Below, piece by piece: positions 1 to 6,712 of a stretch of 13,675 bases of DNA (positions are counted from its first letter, which is position 1; each line of letters begins with the position of its first letter). Source of the DNA: an uncultured Ruminococcus sp. GTDB taxonomy: Bacteria > Bacillota > Clostridia > Oscillospirales > Ruminococcaceae. The notes under the pieces were generated by a model that saw only the letters and a list, made by a program, of their open reading frames with translations, made no database searches and had not been told where the DNA came from. The DNA is taken from positions 1 to 13,675 of the forward strand of contig CAMJES010000026.1 in assembly GCA_946404705.1 (NCBI GenBank), written 5' to 3'. The translations under genes and the position numbers were made by a program.

Positions 1-133
1 ATCCCTTTGTAAGAGAGATCGATGTTTTGTTAAGCTTTACCGAAGCTGCAGACGATGGAACAGCAGCTACTGTAACTATCATCATAAACGCAAGGAGTGT
101 GCTTAAAAATGATTTAAAAAAGCTTTTACTCAT
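1..133 (-). CDS. Secreted Big_2-type protein, N-terminal fragment (cut by window edge)
   Basis: Only the first 44 codons are present; the gene runs off the left edge. The ATG at 133..131 has a GGAGGT ribosome binding site at 146..141, 7 bases away. An ATG slightly upstream is in another frame and hits a stop after four codons. The peptide begins MSKSFFKSFLSTLLAFMMIV and continues to an SSAAS signal-peptidase site, then VKLNKTSISLTKG, the opening strand of a bacterial Ig-like (Big_2) domain. It closely resembles the starts of the two genes to its right (MSRKSFKSILSLLLALMMIV and MGKLIKSFSALILALAMVVS), so it is a third tandem paralogue. It is presumably exported or attached to the cell surface. 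What lies beyond the Ig-like domain cannot be known from this window. Confidence 0.8.
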   Translation of the reverse strand, partial: MSKSFFKSFLSTLLAFMMIVTVAAVPSSAASVKLNKTSISLTKG

Positions 134-180
134 ACGCCATACCTCCTGTTATGTTAATTGTGGGATTTTACTTTATGTCT

Positions 181-209
181 ATTTTACCACTGCTGTTATA
201 AAAAGTCAA
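181..209 (-). promoter_or_regulatory. Sigma-A-type promoter of the left-edge secreted-protein gene
   Basis: On the minus strand TTGACT (209..204) and TAAAAT (186..181) are separated by exactly 17 bases, about 50 bases upstream of the ATG at 133. The same geometry occurs upstream of both neighbouring paralogues. Confidence 0.65.
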
Positions 210-251
210 TTAAAAAGGGAATACAATAGAATTACAATCCGGTAACATTTG
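201..251. repeat. Intergenic direct repeat, copy 1 (copy 2 at 1696-1746)
   Basis: This 51-base stretch matches 1696-1746 at 42 of 51 positions without gaps, sharing AATACAATAG, ATTACAA and GGTAACATTTG. Each copy contains the -35 element of the gene to its left and lies a few bases beyond the stop codon of the gene to its right. The tandem duplication therefore copied promoter and upstream DNA together with the gene. Confidence 0.7.
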
Positions 252-258
252 CCTTTGC

Positions 259-1644
259 TCAGTCTTCGGTGTATTTGTCCCATGCTTCATCAGCAAGGAA
301 TTCATAATCTACACCCTCGGTGAGGATAAATCTCTTTTCGGATTTTGCCGAACCGTAAGGAGTATAATCATATATAAATGTCTTATCGCCGTATGCCCGT
401 GATTTCGGCATATTCGCATAAACAGTATAGTATTCGTATTCTCCGCTGTATACTGCAAATACCGAATTTGAATAAGCCTCGTCATAGCCGTTCGGAACAA
501 GAACATACCTTGTTACCTTTTTCCCGTCATATTTTACGGATTTTTTAAGGATAATATCGTCCTTTTCCCGAACACAAGGAGATTCCTCATAAACGGTATA
601 ATACTCATACAGGTCTGCAGCCTCCGCAAGAACGGTCGCAGCGTGAGCAGGGTCGCATTCCTTGGGTTCAAGGACATAGAAAATCTCTTTCTTTGCGTTC
701 TCCGCTGTGTATATCACATCGGTTTTAGTGCGTTTTTTCGGTTCTCTGTTCCATACCGCAACGTCATAAGCGTTGTTTGTAACGGTAACGGGAATGATCA
801 CGGACAGTTTTTTATCCGTTGAGGAAGAGATCTTTACATTTCCCGTACCCTCACAGAAGCCGTTTACCTTAACATTAATAACGTTTTTCGCGCTGTCTAC
901 GGAATACTCTACATCAAAACAATGCTTATCCGTGGAAAGGATTTTCAGATCCTGCAGCTTTACCGTAGACGAGGCAATAGTGAACTCGGAGGTAAGATTC
1001 TCGTTGACAAATACCGAATCTACCGAAACAGTCAATCCCGATTTTGAAAGCTCACTTACAACTGTTCCTGTGCCGACCTTGACCTCGACATATTTATAAA
1101 CGCTCTTTTCATAACCCTGTGCATAGATCTTTATCTTCGCAGTTCCGTCCGAAATGCCTTTGATATTTACGGTCGTAACATCTCCGCTGAAGCCTTTATT
1201 TGAAAGAGAAGCCGTTGCTATGCTTTTATCCGAACTTTTAACGGCAATATCGTGTGTTCCGATAGCCTTTACCGAAACGGAAACAATTTTGCCCTTATCG
1301 ACCGATACCTTATTCTCATTTGTGGCAATGCTGCCCGGTTTGACGGTGACTTTGCACTCAAAAACGCTTTCTCCGAGCGTTGCGCTGATGGTTGTTGTGC
1401 CGATCTTCTTGCCTGTGACAACGCCCTTCTTGGTGACCGTGGCAATTGTTTCGTCAGCAGATGACCATGTGGGCTTTTTCGTTGTTCCGACCAAGCTCAA
1501 AGTTACGGAATATCCCTTCACAACGGATACAGATCTTCTGTTGAGAGCAATTTTCTTGGCAAATGAAGGAATAGCCGCAACTGTTACGATCATCATAAGC
1601 GCAAGAAGCAAGCTCAAAATTGATTTAAAGCTTTTTCTGCTCAT
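259..1644 (-). CDS. Secreted Big_2 Ig-like protein with three C-terminal ~57-residue repeats
   Basis: 461 residues, ATG at 1644 with GAAGGAGA ribosome binding site at 1658..1651. Residues 1-29 form a signal peptide (basic MSRKSFK, hydrophobic core, cleavage near SFAK). Residues 31-102 are a Big_2 domain (SVSVVKGYSVTLSLVG, WSSADETIATVTKKGVVTGKKIGTTTI). Residues 105-190 are a second Ig-like unit ending YKYVEVKV, closely matched in the neighbouring CAP protein, and 195-290 look like a third beta-rich unit. From about 293 there are three degenerate repeats of 55-58 residues built around xPxxR, a (R/F)(Y/F)(V/I)L core, and YEYYTVY (seen at 346-352 and 403-409). I recognise no known family there. 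No LPXTG, SLH or transmembrane anchor is visible, so it is probably released or held non-covalently. Function unknown; possibly adhesion or cell-wall association. Confidence 0.85.
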   Translation of the reverse strand: MSRKSFKSILSLLLALMMIVTVAAIPSFAKKIALNRRSVSVVKGYSVTLSLVGTTKKPTWSSADETIATVTKKGVVTGKKIGTTTISATLGESVFECKVTVKPGSIATNENKVSVDKGKIVSVSVKAIGTHDIAVKSSDKSIATASLSNKGFSGDVTTVNIKGISDGTAKIKIYAQGYEKSVYKYVEVKVGTGTVVSELSKSGLTVSVDSVFVNENLTSEFTIASSTVKLQDLKILSTDKHCFDVEYSVDSAKNVINVKVNGFCEGTGNVKISSSTDKKLSVIIPVTVTNNAYDVAVWNREPKKRTKTDVIYTAENAKKEIFYVLEPKECDPAHAATVLAEAADLYEYYTVYEESPCVREKDDIILKKSVKYDGKKVTRYVLVPNGYDEAYSNSVFAVYSGEYEYYTVYANMPKSRAYGDKTFIYDYTPYGSAKSEKRFILTEGVDYEFLADEAWDKYTED

Positions 1645-1675
1645 TTTACTTCTCCTTCTGTTTGGTATTTCTTAT

Positions 1676-1704
1676 ATCTTACCATTTCAAGAATATAATG
1701 TCAA
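1676..1704 (-). promoter_or_regulatory. Sigma-A-type promoter of the 461-residue Big_2 gene
   Basis: Minus-strand TTGACA (1704..1699), 17-base spacer, TAAGAT (1681..1676), about 32 bases before the ATG at 1644. The -35 is consensus. Confidence 0.7.
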
Positions 1705-1746
1705 TGAAAAAGAAAATACAATAGCATTACAACATGGTAACATTTG
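1696..1746. repeat. Intergenic direct repeat, copy 2 (copy 1 at 201-251)
   Basis: Partner of 201-251 (42 of 51 identical, ungapped). It lies between the stop codon of the CAP-domain gene and the promoter of the 461-residue gene and includes that promoter's -35 hexamer. It marks the second junction of the tandem gene duplication. Confidence 0.7.
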
Positions 1747-1761
1747 TATATGAATATTTTT

Positions 1762-2793
1762 TTATTTCGGATATGCAAACATCTGCACCCAGTATACTCC
1801 GGATTTTCCCACGCCGAGATGAGTAAAGCCGCTGTCGAGTATATTTGCCCTGTGTCCGGGGGAATTCATCCACATATCAACGATATACTCCGCCGAATTG
1901 CTTCCATATGCAATATTCTCGCCGGCAGCCCAATAGCTGTATCCGGCTTCGTCCATTGCGGTATAGCATGATCTTCCGTCAGGGCGTGTATGATCCCAAC
2001 ATGTCACTATTTCCTGCGCTCTTACATCTGCGGCAGAGCAAAGCACGGGATCGAGCGTAAGCGGAGCAACTCCTGCCTTTTCGCGCTCGATATTGCAGTA
2101 GTAAAGCACCTGTTCGGCATAGCTCATTCCTGCGGTCGGATCGGAGAGATCTTCAGCCGATTCATCTTCACCGAAATCAACGGTCACGGTTGTCTTATTT
2201 GCACTGTTTCCGGAAGATGAACCGTTGACCTTTACGGTAATATATTTATACACCGAGTTGGGATACTTCTTTGAATAGACCTTTATCTTGGTTTCGCCCG
2301 AAGAAACGCCCTTTATCGTAAGATATATCGTGTTTCCGTTCCATTTTGCGTTGTTCCAGCTTGCCTTTGCAACGTTTTTATTGCTTGAAGAAACCCCGAG
2401 GGTATGGCTTCCGACAGCGGTTATCTTTACCTTGACCGATTTGCCCTTGTCAAGGGAGATACTTGATTTTCCGACAGATATTTTTCCGAGAACGACCTTG
2501 ACCTTGCATTTTAAGGTCTGATTGTTCACCTTTGCGACTATGTAGGTCGTGCCGCTCTTTTTTGCCGTGACCTTGCCCTTGCTTGAAACAGAAGCTATCG
2601 TGCTGTCCTGCGACGACCATTTTACCGTTTTGCTTGTACCGCTTATTTTCAGCGTTGTGGAATAGCCTTTTACAAGCGTTACCGATGTTTTGTTTATCTT
2701 GACCGCCGCCGCTGACGATGGGATGACCGCAACAGAAACGACCATTGCCAGCGCAAGAATAAGCGCGCTGAACGATTTAATAAGTTTACCCAT
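1762..2793 (-). CDS. Secreted Big_2 plus CAP/SCP (YkwD-like) domain protein
   Basis: 343 residues, ATG at 2793 with GGAGGG ribosome binding site at 2804..2799. Residues 1-29 are a signal peptide ending SSAAA. Residues 30-100 are a Big_2 domain (INKTSVTLVKGYSTTLKISG, WSSQDSTIASVSSKGKVTAK). Residues 103-189 are a second Ig-like unit ending YKYITVKV. A Ser/Asn/acidic linker spans about 190-220. Residues 225-343 are a CAP domain with its hallmark motifs: His268 in DHTRPDGRS, GENIAYG at 291-297, and SPGHRANIL at 311-319 with His314. The CAP domain carries four cysteines (233, 252, 265, 276), unusual for a secreted Firmicutes protein and possibly disulfide-forming. Bacterial CAP proteins are common extracellular proteins whose biochemical activity is largely unsettled. 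A surface or cell-wall role is inferred. Confidence 0.9.
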   Translation of the reverse strand: MGKLIKSFSALILALAMVVSVAVIPSSAAAVKINKTSVTLVKGYSTTLKISGTSKTVKWSSQDSTIASVSSKGKVTAKKSGTTYIVAKVNNQTLKCKVKVVLGKISVGKSSISLDKGKSVKVKITAVGSHTLGVSSSNKNVAKASWNNAKWNGNTIYLTIKGVSSGETKIKVYSKKYPNSVYKYITVKVNGSSSGNSANKTTVTVDFGEDESAEDLSDPTAGMSYAEQVLYYCNIEREKAGVAPLTLDPVLCSAADVRAQEIVTCWDHTRPDGRSCYTAMDEAGYSYWAAGENIAYGSNSAEYIVDMWMNSPGHRANILDSGFTHLGVGKSGVYWVQMFAYPK

Positions 2794-2825
2794 ATTTTCC
2801 CTCCATAAAATATATACATATTTAT

Positions 2826-2854
2826 ATTATATCATTATCGGATATCAAAGTCAA
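2826..2854 (-). promoter_or_regulatory. Sigma-A-type promoter of the CAP-domain gene
   Basis: Minus-strand TTGACT (2854..2849), 17-base spacer, consensus TATAAT (2831..2826), 32 bases before the ATG at 2793. Confidence 0.75.
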
Positions 2855-2914
2855 GCACCGATATACCGTGTTATGCGTCTATAATATAAGATATAAAAAA
2901 CACTTTCCCACATA

Positions 2915-2943
2915 TTGTCATTTCTGCGAAAATATGATATACT
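2915..2943 (+). promoter_or_regulatory. Promoter of the YitT-family gene
   Basis: TTGTCA (2915-2920), 17-base spacer, TATACT (2938-2943). A GGAGG ribosome binding site follows at 2951-2955, 8 bases before the ATG. The -10 element is so close to the gene that the leader would be only about 15 bases. Confidence 0.65.
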
Positions 2944-2963
2944 GAAAAAAGGAGGAATTTACA

Positions 2964-3854
2964 ATGGAACTGCTTAAAGAACTGAAAAAAATCGGACTGA
3001 AAAAATTTCTCTGGCTTACCGCCGCAGGAATTATCAACGCATTCGGCATAACAATGTTTCTTGCGCCGGTCAACCTTTACGACAGCGGCATCTCGGGTAC
3101 ATCAATACTGCTTTCAAGCCTTACGCCTGACTTTTTCTCGCTGTCATTTTTCCTTATCGTGCTTAATGTCCCCTTGTTCCTTTACGGAGCAAAAAAACAG
3201 GGCGTGATATTCACTTCATCCGCAATTTACGCCGTCCTTGTGTATTCGCTGACTGCATGGCTGATAACGGACGTCCTGCCGATAGACGTAAGCTTTGTTT
3301 CACCGCTTGCAGGCTCGGATCTGCTGCTCTGCTCGCTGTTCGGCGGACTTATATCCGGAATAGGCAGCGGACTTGCGATACGTTCGGGCGGCGCAATGGA
3401 CGGCATAGAAATAATGGCAGTCATATTCGCAAAAAAGATAGGCATTTCGGTCGGAACGTTCGTTATGGTATACAATATTCTGCTGTACATAATCTGCGGA
3501 ATCATACTTAAAAGCTGGATATTGCCGCTTTATTCGGTCGTTGCCTATACAGCAGCTCTGAAAGCGGTAGACTTCATAGTCGAAGGTATCGACCGCTCAA
3601 AATCAGCGTTTGTCATTACCGAAAAAGCCGAGGAAGTCAGCGCAGCGCTTTCCGAGGAGTTCGGCTGCGGAATAACGCTTATAGACGCAGTCGGATATTA
3701 CTCAAAATCGCCGAAAACCGTGCTTTATATCGTTGTAAACCGATTCCAGATAACCCGAATGAAGAGTATCGTCCAAAACTGCGACCCCACAGCGTATGTG
3801 ACCATATCCGAAGTAGCGGATGTGTTCAGATTTAATACAGCGAAGCCGGAGTAA
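2964..3854 (+). CDS. YitT-family integral membrane protein (DUF161 + DUF2179)
   Basis: 296 residues, the usual length for the family. The N-terminal half has about five to six hydrophobic segments (near 15-35, 57-74, 80-103, 118-138, 162-183 and possibly 188-204). It carries the Gly-rich loops typical of YitT/DUF161: APVNLYDSGISGTSI at 34-48 and SGLAIRSGGAMDGIEIMA at 135-152. The C-terminal region, about 214-290, is a cytoplasmic DUF2179 domain (SAFVITEKAEEVSAAL, GYYSKSPKTVLYIVVNR, DPTAYVTISEVADVF). Transport function has been suggested for the family, but no substrate is established that I can assign. The gene is monocistronic: own promoter, divergent from the CAP gene and convergent with the operon on its right. 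The chain ends about six residues after the domain, as expected. Confidence 0.92.
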   Translation: MELLKELKKIGLKKFLWLTAAGIINAFGITMFLAPVNLYDSGISGTSILLSSLTPDFFSLSFFLIVLNVPLFLYGAKKQGVIFTSSAIYAVLVYSLTAWLITDVLPIDVSFVSPLAGSDLLLCSLFGGLISGIGSGLAIRSGGAMDGIEIMAVIFAKKIGISVGTFVMVYNILLYIICGIILKSWILPLYSVVAYTAALKAVDFIVEGIDRSKSAFVITEKAEEVSAALSEEFGCGITLIDAVGYYSKSPKTVLYIVVNRFQITRMKSIVQNCDPTAYVTISEVADVFRFNTAKPE

Positions 3855-3857
3855 ATC

Positions 3858-4030
3858 GTAATGCGTAATTGCTGCAGCGCTAACATTTGTCATTAAAACC
3901 GTGAAGCGGACGAAAGTTTACGTTAATTCTGCAAGAATTTCGCTTTGTTTAAAGCGTGGACGTAAACTTTTGTCCGCTTCGCGGTTTTAACGGCATAATT
4001 CCGCACTCCGAATTTCGAATTCCGCATTAT
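3858..4030. repeat. Possible MITE-like palindromic element between convergent genes
   Basis: The outer ends are imperfectly inverted: GTAATGCGTAATT (3858-3870) against AATTCCGCATTAT (4018-4030), which pair at 11 of 13 positions. Inside is the 31-base inverted repeat at 3893-3990. A palindrome nested within short inverted termini, with no coding capacity, looks like a small non-autonomous element. No target-site duplication was recognised, and other genomic copies cannot be checked here. Confidence 0.35.
3893..3990. terminator. Long inverted repeat, probable bidirectional terminator
   Basis: Arms 3893-3923 and 3960-3990 are complementary over 31 bases, 29 as Watson-Crick pairs. The two exceptions (3902/3981 and 3912/3971) are G-U wobbles in plus-strand RNA, so that transcript would form an unbroken 31-bp stem. 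The arms begin TTAAAACC and end GGTTTTAA, giving a short U run in both directions. The 36-base loop contains its own perfect hairpin, CGCTTT-GTTT-AAAGCG at 3941-3956. It sits between the convergent stop codons at 3854 and 4034, so terminating both transcripts is the natural reading. The length is excessive for a simple terminator. Confidence 0.6.
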
Positions 4031-4033
4031 ATT

Positions 4034-4960
4034 TCATCTCCTGATCAGCTTGAAAATTACGCTGTTCTCAAATTCAAGCGGTCGGTTATAACGGAAAAAT
4101 ACAATTCCGTCAAACGGCGCTTTTACCTGCGAGATCACTTCCCCTTCCATCGGGTCAAATATCTCACAGAGCTGATCGCCTTTGGAAAATCTGTCGCCTG
4201 CGTTCACCTTCGGAATATATATTCCTGCGATATTCGAATGTATCTGCACGACATCTTTTTCGCTGATTATTTCGGTAAGGTATCCTCCTTTGCCGCTTCC
4301 TTTTATTATGCCCTGACGCGTCATAAATCTTATAACGCTGTCAACGGCGTCCACGGCAGATCTTTCGTCAATATTATCGGTGGAGTTAAGGAAAAACGAA
4401 AAGGCGTTCGTTTCCCATATCTGCCAGTTATAGTTGAGCGTTGTTGTATCATACGGACGAGGTTCTCTTACAAAGGCATAAGGCAGTCCGAAATCTCTCA
4501 TCTTTTCGGGATCGGTAAAGCCCGTATGCATAAGCTTTACATGTGTAAGAAAATCCCCCGGCTGATAAAAGCTTGCAAACTGTATACCGAATTTATATCC
4601 GCGAAGCTGTTCGAAAAGTCCGTCTGCGATACGCTGTGTTGTTTCGCCGAGGCTGTAACCCGGAAACATTCGGTTTATATCGGTGTTATCCATTGTCCAA
4701 AAGCGCTTTCCGATATTCATGCTGTAATAATTTACGCAGGGAACGACCATTATCTCGCAGCCGTCGGCAATTCTGCCGTAGGATTCTATCCTTTGCAGCT
4801 CCTTTATAATCTGTGAGCAGACATACATCTGCTGAACCTCGTTGCCTCTCATTGCGCCGACTACGCAGATAGATTTTTCTCCGCTTCCGAATTTATATCC
4901 CAAAACGTCAAGAGGTTCTCTGTACGGAGATTCTATTGAATATAATGTGCATTTACGCAT
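4034..4960 (-). CDS. AspA/AstE-family (M14-like) paralogue lacking zinc ligands, probable pseudoenzyme
   Basis: 308 residues from the ATG at 4960. A longer reading to 5095 is rejected because GGGAGG (4974..4969) sits 8 bases before this ATG and the extension only overlaps the upstream gene. The start overlaps the upstream stop as ATGCGTAA, so translation is probably coupled. The fold matches its neighbour: TDINRMFPG at 93-101 against DLDMNRIFPG, and the C-terminal beta-barrel NIAGIYIPKVNAGD at 243-256. In an alignment by eye the catalytic positions are lost: His46 to Arg38 (AMRGNE for THGDE), His133 to Ala129, Glu195 to Phe190; only the Glu of HxxE remains (Glu41). Inference: a non-catalytic partner or binding subunit of the upstream enzyme. 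Its own substrate is unknown. It is the last gene of the operon. Confidence 0.85.
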   Translation of the reverse strand: MRKCTLYSIESPYREPLDVLGYKFGSGEKSICVVGAMRGNEVQQMYVCSQIIKELQRIESYGRIADGCEIMVVPCVNYYSMNIGKRFWTMDNTDINRMFPGYSLGETTQRIADGLFEQLRGYKFGIQFASFYQPGDFLTHVKLMHTGFTDPEKMRDFGLPYAFVREPRPYDTTTLNYNWQIWETNAFSFFLNSTDNIDERSAVDAVDSVIRFMTRQGIIKGSGKGGYLTEIISEKDVVQIHSNIAGIYIPKVNAGDRFSKGDQLCEIFDPMEGEVISQVKAPFDGIVFFRYNRPLEFENSVIFKLIRR

Positions 4961-5906
4961 TATTCTTACCTCCCAAAATTCTTGCAATAAGAGAACCGCC
5001 GTAAACGACCGGAAATTCTCTGAGCGTGAATATCTTTCCTGCGCACGGTGCGGTGACATATTCCTCCACGCGGCCTGTCGCAGGGTCGAGGACATCTCCT
5101 ATATGTGCGCCCTTTTCTATATCCACCCAATGGTCAACGCAGGGAACGAAAATCCCTGCCGCCGATGAATTAATGAAATCAACGTCATGATCGGTGGATA
5201 AAATAGGCTCTCTGACGGGCTTGGTTTTGCCGTTCCAAACGCCGACATTTTTAAGCAGATTTAATATGCCGTCAAAAAGCTGGTCGCAGTATTCCTTTGT
5301 GATACGCATACCAACGCCCATTTCCACAACGAGCGTTTTTGTTCCCAACTCGTTAAGGCTGTATGCAAGCGTGGATTCCAGTACCGTTGCCGCAGAGTGT
5401 ACCCAAATATAATCGATATTCAGCATTTTTGCATACGGCACAAGCTCGTCTGCCGATATCTCGTTTATTCTGACCTGCGGTATCTCTTTGAGATAAATGT
5501 TGCTTGAATGGATATCTATGCAGATATCCGCGCCCTTTATATCGGAGATGATATCGGCGGCAATGCACTCCGCCATTGTTCCCTCCGATGTGCCGGGGAA
5601 GATTCGGTTCATATCCAGATCAAACATCGGGATACCTCTTGTAATGGAATCTATGCCGAGCGGATTTAACGCCGGATAAATATCAACAATTCCGTCAAGT
5701 GCGGAAGAATTTTCACTCAAATAACCTGCAAGCTTTGCGCAGACATACTGCCCTTCAAGCTCATCGCCGTGCGTACCCGTGACGATACACACCCTTTTTT
5801 TCCCTGTCAGGCCCATATTCGGATTCGTGATGCGGTTTCTCTTGATAACAAGGTTTTCATTTACCGCAAGGCCTGCCTGTGCTATTGTCTTTACCAACAG
5901 TATCAC
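4953..5906 (-). CDS. AspA/AstE-type zinc-dependent deacylase (M14 family)
   Basis: 317 residues. The family comprises succinylglutamate desuccinylase, aspartoacylase and ectoine-pathway deacylases, which hydrolyse N-acyl amino-acid amides with one zinc ion. The metal site is intact: THGDE (His46, Glu49) and IDIHSS (His133). The catalytic glutamate candidate is Glu195 in VVEMG. DLDMNRIFPG at 96-105 is the conserved substrate-binding loop (Asn-Arg). Residues from about 248 (AAGIFVPCVDHW, APCAGKIF) form the C-terminal beta-barrel domain. It lies 26 bases after the transglutaminase gene and overlaps the next gene by 8 bases, so it belongs to the operon. In this context the substrate could be an amino-acylated product made by the ATP-grasp enzyme. 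That is inference; true succinylglutamate or acetylaspartate activity is unlikely without their pathways nearby. Confidence 0.88.
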   Translation of the reverse strand: MILLVKTIAQAGLAVNENLVIKRNRITNPNMGLTGKKRVCIVTGTHGDELEGQYVCAKLAGYLSENSSALDGIVDIYPALNPLGIDSITRGIPMFDLDMNRIFPGTSEGTMAECIAADIISDIKGADICIDIHSSNIYLKEIPQVRINEISADELVPYAKMLNIDYIWVHSAATVLESTLAYSLNELGTKTLVVEMGVGMRITKEYCDQLFDGILNLLKNVGVWNGKTKPVREPILSTDHDVDFINSSAAGIFVPCVDHWVDIEKGAHIGDVLDPATGRVEEYVTAPCAGKIFTLREFPVVYGGSLIARILGGKNNA

Positions 5907-5932
5907 CCTTTCACTTTACATTTTCCCATAAA

Positions 5933-6712
5933 TCAGATTTCCGTAACTGCGGAAAATATCTCCTGCGTACAAGCGCTGCTGCCCAAATACAGTCCCCGTT
6001 CAATGGGACAGTCGGCATAATCTCTTCCGTGGCATATTTTTATGTAATTATCGCCGCAAAGGCAGTTATTGGTAGGGTCTATGCCTATCCAGAAGCTGCC
6101 GTCGTTTATCTCTGCCCATGCGTGAGTTTCGCCGCTTTGGTATGCTAGTCCCGATACATATCTGCATCGGATGCCGCCAAGTCTGCACAGCGACAAAAAA
6201 ATGTGCGCGTAATCCTGACATACTCCCACACCTGCGGCAAAAGCCTCGCCTGCGGTCGTATTTACATTGGTTACGCCCTTTTCATATCTCATTGAATTAA
6301 ACAATCTGTCCGATATCGTCATAGCATTTTCGGTCACGCTGCCGTTAAGCTCCGACCTTATTCTGCCGAAAAAAGACATTATCTCCTCCGTGGGTTCTGT
6401 AAGCTTTGAACCGAAGCCGTAGATATACGGAGCTTCGCCGTTAATTCTGTACACGGATTTGACCGTGGCGACGCCCTTTATCTTAAAAGAAAAGCTGTTG
6501 TGCGCTTCGGGTATTCTTCCGCAAAGCAAGGAATTTCCGAAGCTGTCATTGCTGCACCATATCCCCTTGTCATCGGGTGTGATTATGCAGCGAAGATCGC
6601 CGATGATCTGCCTGTCGTCGGAAACAGGCAGACATCGGAGAGTAAAGCAATGGGAATTTATATCATTCCCGAACAAAAGCCCTGTACTGTACTCAAACGA
6701 CAGCTTTTTCAA
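5933..6712 (-). CDS. Transglutaminase-like cysteine peptidase
   Basis: 259 residues with a TTG start at 6712, preceded by GAGGAA inside the upstream gene; no in-frame ATG exists before residue 112. Residues 1-100 form the beta-rich N-terminal domain of bacterial transglutaminase-like proteins (FEYSTG, a run of short strands). The catalytic triad is complete: Cys165 in GVCQDYAH, His197 in THAWAE, Asp212 in GIDPTNN. Bacterial members are generally peptidases or amidases rather than crosslinking enzymes, and no signal peptide is present, so it acts in the cytoplasm. It overlaps the alpha-E gene by 20 bases. Transglutaminase-like genes commonly neighbour alpha-E and circularly permuted ATP-grasp genes, where they are predicted to process or transfer a peptide product. 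Substrate unknown. Confidence 0.9.
   Translation of the reverse strand: MKKLSFEYSTGLLFGNDINSHCFTLRCLPVSDDRQIIGDLRCIITPDDKGIWCSNDSFGNSLLCGRIPEAHNSFSFKIKGVATVKSVYRINGEAPYIYGFGSKLTEPTEEIMSFFGRIRSELNGSVTENAMTISDRLFNSMRYEKGVTNVNTTAGEAFAAGVGVCQDYAHIFLSLCRLGGIRCRYVSGLAYQSGETHAWAEINDGSFWIGIDPTNNCLCGDNYIKICHGRDYADCPIERGLYLGSSACTQEIFSAVTEI

Noticed and set aside
1154..1753. 199-codon plus-strand open frame with hydrophobic stretches
   Set aside because: It is antisense to the signal peptide and Ig-like domains of the 461-residue protein; its hydrophobicity is a by-product of that sequence.
3880..3892. Third copy of TAACATTTG, seen also at 243-251 and 1738-1746
   Set aside because: Only nine bases are shared and the flanks do not align; chance is likely in AT-rich DNA.
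3956..4816. 286-codon plus-strand open frame
   Set aside because: It lies opposite the deacylase paralogue and inverted repeat, has no ribosome binding site, and its protein resembles no family; the minus strand is clearly coding.
4961..5095. Longer 353-residue reading of the zinc-less deacylase paralogue
   Set aside because: The extra 45 codons overlap the C-terminal domain of the upstream deacylase in another frame, while the ATG at 4960 has a strong ribosome binding site and the classic start/stop overlap.
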